This document shows positions 58,885 to 64,000 of a stretch of 64,000 nucleotides of DNA, one piece after another. Made by a program: the position numbers and the translations under genes. Origin of the DNA: Elusimicrobia bacterium RIFOXYA12_FULL_51_18 (GTDB taxonomy: Bacteria; Elusimicrobiota; Elusimicrobia; Elusimicrobiales; UBA9959); the NCBI GenBank assembly GCA_001800245.1, contig MGVA01000007.1, forward strand, positions 1 to 64,000, in the 5' to 3' direction. The notes under the pieces are model-generated. The model saw nothing but the letters and a program-made list of their open reading frames with translations. It was not told where the DNA came from and searched no databases. Positions within the stretch are counted from its first letter, which is position 1. Each line of letters opens with the position of its first letter.

Positions 58885-60558
58885 CTATTTCCTGTCATTT
58901 TTCCCGGAGCCGCTCACCGCCGCCAGCGCGCCGGTTATCATGATCTCGGCTTCCTCAAAGATACGTTTCAGGTGGGACCCGTCTTTAAAACTTTCCGCGT
59001 AAATTTTATAGACGTCTTCCGTGCCGGAAGGCCGCGCGGCAAACCAGCCGCCGCGGGTAACGACCTTGAGGCCGCCTATCGGCTCATTATTGCCCGGCGC
59101 GCGGGAAAGTATCGCCTCTATCTTTTCCCCCGCCAGTTCTTTCGAAGGGACCTGCTCCGGCGCCAGGCGTTTGAGCAGGTCTTTCTGGGCCGGAGTGGCG
59201 CGCGCGTCATGCCGCTCGTAAAAAGATTCTCCGAATTCCGCCGTCAGGTCTTTATAGATCTCGCCGGGGTCTTTGCCCATGCGGGCCGTGATCTCGGCAG
59301 AAAGAAGGGAAAGTATTATGGCGTCCTTGTCGGTGCTCCAGGCTCCGCCGCCGAAGCGCAGGAAAGACGCGCCCGCGCTTTCCTCGCCGCCGAAGCCGAA
59401 GCTGCCGTCCAACAGGCCGTCGACAAACCACTTGAATCCGACCGGCACTTCACAGAGCCGGCGGCCCAGCTTGGCCGCGACGCGGTCTATCATGCCGCTT
59501 GAGACAACTGTTTTGCCTATCGCGGCGTCGGCCCGCCATTTCGGCCGGTTCCGGAACAGATAGAGGATGGCGGCGGAAAGATAATGGTTGGGCGGCAGAA
59601 GGCCCGCGCCTTTGGTGACGATGCCGTGGCGGTCGTAGTCTGTGTCGCAGCCGAAAGCGATGTCAAAGCGGTCCTTGAGTCCTATGAGGCGCTTCATGGC
59701 GTAGGGCGAAGACGGATCCATGCGTATTTTTCCGTCCCAGTCGGCCGTCATGAAACTGAAAGTAAGGTCCACTTCTTCGCTGACAATACTTAGGTTCAGG
59801 CCGTAACGTTCGGCTATGGGCGCCCAATATTTTACGCCGGCCCCGCCCAGCGGATCTACTCCCATTTTCAGGCCGGAGGCGCGGATCGCCTCCATATCTA
59901 TAACGTCGGCAAGATCGCGCGTGTAGGTTCCCGTATAGTCATATCGGCGGGTGGTGGCGGCCTTTAGAGCTTTCACCAGCGGCATGCGCTTTACTTCGCA
60001 TAGATTGTTTTCAAGGAGTTCATTTGCCAGCGCCTGGATGCGTCCGGTGGCCGCCTGGTCGGCCGGACCGCCGTTCGGCGGATTGTATTTGAAGCCTCCG
60101 TCGGAAGGCGGGTTGTGCGAGGGCGTGATGAGTATTCCGTCGGCAAGTCCCGTTACGCGGCCGCGGTTGTACGCAAGTATGGCGTGTGAAACGGCGGGTG
60201 TCGGAGTATATTCGTCCGTTTCCGCTATCCTGACCTCTACGCCGTTGGCCGCCAGCACTTCAAGCGCTGTTTCAAACGCCGGCATGGAGAGGGCGTGCGT
60301 GTCCATGCCCATAAAAAGAGGGCCGTCTATCTTAGCCGCCCGGCGGGTCAGGCAAATAGCTTGTGTTACAGCCAGGATGTGGCGTTCATTGAATGAACGT
60401 TCAAGCGAACAGCCCCGGTGCCCGGAGGTGCCGAAAGAAATTCTCTGCGACGGTATAGATGGATCCGGGATTTCCGTGTGGTAAGCCGCCAGGAGTTTTG
60501 GAATGTCGGTCAGCATTTCCCGCGGCAAAACCTTACCGGCAAGAGGACTTATTCGCAT
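58885..60558 (-). CDS. pgm: Alpha-D-glucose-phosphate-specific phosphoglucomutase
   Basis: A 557-residue enzyme interconverting glucose 1-phosphate and glucose 6-phosphate. The active-site phosphoserine lies in [24 protein letters not shown], the metal loop is [11 protein letters not shown], and the sugar- and phosphate-binding loops are GGEESAGAS and [16 protein letters not shown]. The second ATG (60558, MRISPLAGK) has AAGGAG at six bases; the first (60564) would overlap that site, so the shorter start is chosen. Provides precursors for glycogen or cell-surface sugars. Confidence 0.94.
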   Translation of the reverse strand: MRISPLAGKVLPREMLTDIPKLLAAYHTEIPDPSIPSQRISFGTSGHRGCSLERSFNERHILAVTQAICLTRRAAKIDGPLFMGMDTHALSMPAFETALEVLAANGVEVRIAETDEYTPTPAVSHAILAYNRGRVTGLADGILITPSHNPPSDGGFKYNPPNGGPADQAATGRIQALANELLENNLCEVKRMPLVKALKAATTRRYDYTGTYTRDLADVIDMEAIRASGLKMGVDPLGGAGVKYWAPIAERYGLNLSIVSEEVDLTFSFMTADWDGKIRMDPSSPYAMKRLIGLKDRFDIAFGCDTDYDRHGIVTKGAGLLPPNHYLSAAILYLFRNRPKWRADAAIGKTVVSSGMIDRVAAKLGRRLCEVPVGFKWFVDGLLDGSFGFGGEESAGASFLRFGGGAWSTDKDAIILSLLSAEITARMGKDPGEIYKDLTAEFGESFYERHDARATPAQKDLLKRLAPEQVPSKELAGEKIEAILSRAPGNNEPIGGLKVVTRGGWFAARPSGTEDVYKIYAESFKDGSHLKRIFEEAEIMITGALAAVSGSGKNDRK

Positions 60559-60683
60559 GGCCATCTCCTTGTGGGCGTCCTCGGAAAATATTACGGCGGC
60601 AAAAGCGCGCGCATTTAAACCGGCGCCCGATATCGTCCGTTATGGTCCGTCTCTTTTATTCTAATAGATTTGGCTTTTAAAAT

Positions 60684-63600
60684 CTACGGGCGCCGGGATT
60701 TTGTTTTTACGGCTTCAATTCTGAATTCCCGCTCATTGCCGTCCCCTATCTCCAGGAGCGCTTGTTTGAGGTCGGCTTCGTGTCTGTGGCTTTCGAGCGG
60801 CGCCAGCAGGCTGTACGCGCATGGTACCACCAGCAGTGTAAGGAATGTGGAGAACAGCACGCCGCCTATAACAACCAGCGCCATGGGAATGCGGGTCTCG
60901 GCCCCTGGCCCTATGCCAAGAGCCGGTGGAATGGCGGCGGCTATAGTTGCGAACGACGTCATAAGTATGGGACGCAGTCGTATCGGACAGGCGTCGAGTA
61001 AAGCCTCCGTCACATTCATGCCCTCCTCGCGACGCCGGTGGTTAGTGAAATCCACCAGAAGTATGGAGTTCTTCTTCACTATACCCATCAACAGTATCAT
61101 GCCTATCATGCTGTAAATGTTCAGGGTCTGTCCTCCGGCGTAAAGGGCGATAAAAGCTCCCGTCACGCTGAACGGCAGAGCCAGCAGCACAATCACCGGG
61201 TGCAGCAAACTATTGAACTGAGAAGCTAATACCATGTAGGCCACAAAAATACCGAAAACAAGCGCGGTTAAAAGACTGCTGGTGGATTCTTCGAAAGTTT
61301 TGGAACTGCCGGCCAGGACCACCCGGTAGCCTTCGGGGAGGAGTTCCTTTGCTATTTTCTGAACTTCAGCTATGGCTTGCGCCTGCGCCCATCCGGGCGC
61401 GGGATTGGCGAATACGCTTATTGCGCGTTCCCTATTGCGCCTGGAGATTGAGAGAAGCGTGGGTTTCTCAACAATATTTACAATTTCCGAGAGACGGATG
61501 AGTTCGCCGCGGTTGTTACGTACCCAGATCTTGGTTATATCCCCCGGGCTCTTACGGTCCTTATCCACCAGGCGCAGGCGTATATCGTAGCGTTTCCCCC
61601 CCTTTGTGAACTTTCCCACGCGCACTCCGCCTATCATGGCATTTATGGCTTCGCCTATCGTGGTCATAGTCACGCCTCGGGCTGCGGCCTTTTCGCGGTC
61701 GGGTAAAACCTGTATCTCCGGCATTCCGGTCTGATAATCGGTATCTACGTCCACCATCTTGCCTGAATCGTTCATTCGTTTCATTATAGCCCGGCTCAGT
61801 TCCCCAAGTTTATCCCAATCCGGGCCTCTCAGACTCAGTTCCACCGGATAGCCGCGTCTGGATCCGAAACCTGACTGCGAAGGATCCCGCATGGAAACGC
61901 GGTCAAGTCCGCTTACCGACTTAAGAGCCTTCCGGGTATACTGCATAAAATCCTGCTGGCTGGGCTTTTTCCCGCCCGGTTTTAAGGGGACGCGCTCAGT
62001 CTTCGGCTTCATGGTGATAAACATCATAGCGCTGTTCACATCTCCGCCGCCCACCATGCCGAAATATGCCTTTATATTGGGCTGACCCATGGCCCATTTT
62101 TCGGCTTTCGCCACGGTTTCGGCGGTAAATCCGAAAGAGGAGCCTATGGGCGTCTGCATGCTGACCATGAACTGGCTTTGGTCCTGGGACGGAGAGAATT
62201 CCCTTTGGATTTTAGAGGCGATAAAAAGCGAGGCGGTAAATATTACGGCGGAGACTCCCAGGGTTTTCCAGCGGTGGCGCAGCAGCCTTACCAGGAGTTT
62301 CCGGTATAAGGCAGCGGTCTTTTTAAACAGCGTATCCATCCAGATCCCGAATGAAGTGGTGCGGGTGGAATCCACAAACTGGGAACAGCGCATAGGCGAA
62401 AGCGTGAGGGCCTCCAATAAGGACAACAGAACCGCCGCCGACATCGTAACTCCGAACTGAAAGAAAAATCTGCCGATAATTCCTTTCATAAATATTACGG
62501 GCACAAAAATGGCAAGTATCGCTACCGAGGCGGCCATGGCCGGGAAAGTTATTTCTCTTGCTCCGATTATGGCGGCTTTAACCCGGCTCATCCCCATCTC
62601 GTTATAGCGGACTATGTTTTCCATAACCATGATCGCGTCGTCTACGACTATCCCAATGGCCAGAGACAACCCCAGCAGCGTGAAAGTGTTCAGCGTGAAG
62701 CCCATGAAGTAAAGTATAAGGAACGCGCCGATTATAGAGGTGGGAATGGAGAGGAGTACATTGAAAGTGGAGGACCAGGAGCCGAGAAAAATCCAGCAGA
62801 CTACGCCGGTAAGCAGCGCCGAAAGTATAAGCGTGAAGTTCAGTTCGCGGGTGGATTCCTCGATAAAACGGGTGGAATCGTTGGCTATAGTAAGCCGCAT
62901 ATCTTTTGGCAGGGTCGCTTGCAGTTCTGCTACTTTCGCCCGCACGGCCCTGGCCACGCCCACGGCATTGGAGCCGCGCTGTTTTACGATGCCGAGTCCC
63001 ACCGAGATCTTTCCCCCCACATGCGAGACCCTGCGGATGTCGCTTAAGCCATCTTCCACTTCCGCCACGTCTTTTAAACGGAAAGTCTTCCAGATGGCGG
63101 ACCCGCCGCGGCCCGTTATTATCAGGCGTGAAAAATCTTCCGGTGTGGAAGCTTCGCCCATAACGCGGACATTAAGTTCTTTTTTCCCCGTGTCTATATA
63201 GCCGGCCGGAGTTTCCGCGTGCTGGTTGGCCACCGTGCTTATCACATCGTTTACGGTAAGCTGCTTATTGTTAAGTTCGTCCACATTCAGCCAGATGCGA
63301 AGCGCCGGGTCCACGAAGCCGCCCATATCTACGTCTCCCACTCCGGCGATGGTGGTGAATTTATCCTTCAAAAAGTCGTTGGTAAAGGCCATCAGGTCTT
63401 TAAGCGGCCGGTCCCCTGTGAGCGCCACGCGGATTATGGCCTGGTCTTCCGGGTTGGTCTTGGTCACTGTCGGAGGATCTATATCCCGCGGGAGGTCGCG
63501 TTGGATCTGGGATATTTTAGCCTGCACTTCCTGCATAGCCACGTCTATGTCGCGTCCGATCTCAAACTCAATGGTGATGTTTGAGCGGCTCCGTTTGGAG

Positions 63601-63848
63601 CTGGAGGAGACTTCCTTTATTCCCTGTATGCCCATTACGGCGCCTTCAAGGATGTCCGCCACCTGTGTTTCCATAACTTCCGGCGCGGCGCCCTCAAGTG
63701 TTACTCCGACGTTGACCACGGGATAATCCACGTCCGGCATCTGGCTTATGCCCATATTGGAGAAACCGATCCAGCCGAAAACGATAAGGCCGAGCATAAG
63801 CATCCAGGCGAAAACCGGATTTTTTATGGCAACATCTGAAAGTGTCAT
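60684..63848 (-). CDS. RND-family multidrug efflux pump, inner-membrane subunit
   Basis: A 1054-residue AcrB-like transporter with 12 helices and two large periplasmic loops. The N-terminus (MTLSDVAIKNPVFAWMLMLGLIVFGWIG) and the helix-4 proton-relay motif GIVVDDAIMVMENIVRYNE with the Asp pair are diagnostic of the hydrophobe/amphiphile exporters. GGAG precedes the ATG. The start overlaps the stop of the TolC-like gene (ATGA), so the pump and its outer-membrane channel are made together; an adaptor gene would be expected beyond the window. Confidence 0.95.
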   Translation of the reverse strand: MTLSDVAIKNPVFAWMLMLGLIVFGWIGFSNMGISQMPDVDYPVVNVGVTLEGAAPEVMETQVADILEGAVMGIQGIKEVSSSSKRSRSNITIEFEIGRDIDVAMQEVQAKISQIQRDLPRDIDPPTVTKTNPEDQAIIRVALTGDRPLKDLMAFTNDFLKDKFTTIAGVGDVDMGGFVDPALRIWLNVDELNNKQLTVNDVISTVANQHAETPAGYIDTGKKELNVRVMGEASTPEDFSRLIITGRGGSAIWKTFRLKDVAEVEDGLSDIRRVSHVGGKISVGLGIVKQRGSNAVGVARAVRAKVAELQATLPKDMRLTIANDSTRFIEESTRELNFTLILSALLTGVVCWIFLGSWSSTFNVLLSIPTSIIGAFLILYFMGFTLNTFTLLGLSLAIGIVVDDAIMVMENIVRYNEMGMSRVKAAIIGAREITFPAMAASVAILAIFVPVIFMKGIIGRFFFQFGVTMSAAVLLSLLEALTLSPMRCSQFVDSTRTTSFGIWMDTLFKKTAALYRKLLVRLLRHRWKTLGVSAVIFTASLFIASKIQREFSPSQDQSQFMVSMQTPIGSSFGFTAETVAKAEKWAMGQPNIKAYFGMVGGGDVNSAMMFITMKPKTERVPLKPGGKKPSQQDFMQYTRKALKSVSGLDRVSMRDPSQSGFGSRRGYPVELSLRGPDWDKLGELSRAIMKRMNDSGKMVDVDTDYQTGMPEIQVLPDREKAAARGVTMTTIGEAINAMIGGVRVGKFTKGGKRYDIRLRLVDKDRKSPGDITKIWVRNNRGELIRLSEIVNIVEKPTLLSISRRNRERAISVFANPAPGWAQAQAIAEVQKIAKELLPEGYRVVLAGSSKTFEESTSSLLTALVFGIFVAYMVLASQFNSLLHPVIVLLALPFSVTGAFIALYAGGQTLNIYSMIGMILLMGIVKKNSILLVDFTNHRRREEGMNVTEALLDACPIRLRPILMTSFATIAAAIPPALGIGPGAETRIPMALVVIGGVLFSTFLTLLVVPCAYSLLAPLESHRHEADLKQALLEIGDGNEREFRIEAVKTKSRRP

Positions 63849-64000
63849 TGTTTTATCTCCAAGGTGTCTTGCCCGGCGGCCGTTTCAAGCCGGGTCTGCG
63901 CCCAGACCGCGTCTATGCGCGCGTTATCCAGGGCAAGCGCCGTTTCCTGGACCGTCTTGAGGCTGGTCAACACGTCCAGGTTTGTGACCAGTCCCAGTTT
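63845..64000 (-). CDS. C-terminal end of a TolC-type outer-membrane efflux protein
   Basis: Fifty-one codons and a stop are visible: KLGLVTNLDVLTSLKTVQETALALDNARIDAVWAQTRLETAAG.. matches the last helix of TolC-family proteins (G..T.LDVL.......A......A..D...A..RL..A.G). The stop lies within the ATGA overlap with the RND pump gene. The rest of the gene is beyond the window edge. Confidence 0.85.
   Translation of the reverse strand, partial: KLGLVTNLDVLTSLKTVQETALALDNARIDAVWAQTRLETAAGQDTLEIKQ

Overview
The window reads as a chromosomal segment of an anaerobic, Gram-negative (diderm) bacterium. Diderm traits: an RND pump with the end of a TolC-type channel, lipoproteins, signal-peptide proteins, and a TIGR03545/TIGR03546 pair. 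Anaerobic traits: a tungsten-type aldehyde:ferredoxin oxidoreductase, a four-subunit 2-oxoacid:ferredoxin oxidoreductase, a 3-oxoacid CoA-transferase and a membrane complex related to group 4 hydrogenases. Gene content and moderately high GC would fit the Elusimicrobiota or a similar phylum, but that placement is inference. No rRNA, tRNA or CRISPR was recognised.

Layout. 0-9 kb: tail of an unknown gene with a clear terminator, an L,D-transpeptidase-like protein, an AmpG-like permease, a YidE/AspT-type transporter, a broken AEC permease cut by a repeat element, and a heterodimeric ABC exporter. 9-12 kb: ferredoxin-VorB-VorA-VorC operon. 12-14 kb: receiver-only response regulator, GT4 glycosyltransferase, a decayed reading frame. 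14-24 kb: one nine-gene minus-strand operon behind a near-consensus sigma-70 promoter (TTGACA-17-TAAGAT): isocitrate/homoisocitrate-type dehydrogenase, HMG-CoA-lyase-like enzyme, family III CoA-transferase, LeuC/LeuD-type hydratase, lysine-ketoglutarate reductase, saccharopine dehydrogenase, aldehyde:ferredoxin oxidoreductase and a MoaD/ThiS protein. 24-35 kb: GT-C-like membrane protein, CoA-transferase, Mrp ATPase, CheY/CheC-like pair, AlkD, SSB, TIGR03545/03546, a secreted repeat protein, MntP. 35.7-43 kb: six-gene Ehr-type operon whose large subunit lacks the NiFe cysteines. 43-53 kb: GNAT, oligoendopeptidase F, secreted Cys/His protein, MATE pump, PspC protein, two tandem DEAD-box helicases. 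53.5-57 kb: repeat-rich, AT-richer accessory stretch with a lipoprotein between 101-bp direct repeats and a DUF2130 protein. 57-64 kb: beta-CASP nuclease, GNAT, phosphoglucomutase, RND pump, TolC-type fragment.

The most interesting reading is that the 14-24 kb operon encodes a lysine fermentation route running the alpha-aminoadipate pathway backwards. Lysine would pass through saccharopine and aminoadipate semialdehyde to aminoadipate (AOR, making reduced ferredoxin). Then 2-oxoadipate is carboxylated to homoisocitrate, isomerised to homocitrate, activated with CoA and cleaved to acetyl-CoA and 2-oxoglutarate. Carbon balances: lysine + 2-oxoglutarate + CO2 gives acetyl-CoA + 2 glutamate. No aminoadipate aminotransferase is in the window. 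Reduced ferredoxin could be used by the Ehr-like complex. The second notable theme is several families of small dispersed intergenic elements, one of which keeps a long hairpin while changing the sequence of its arms.
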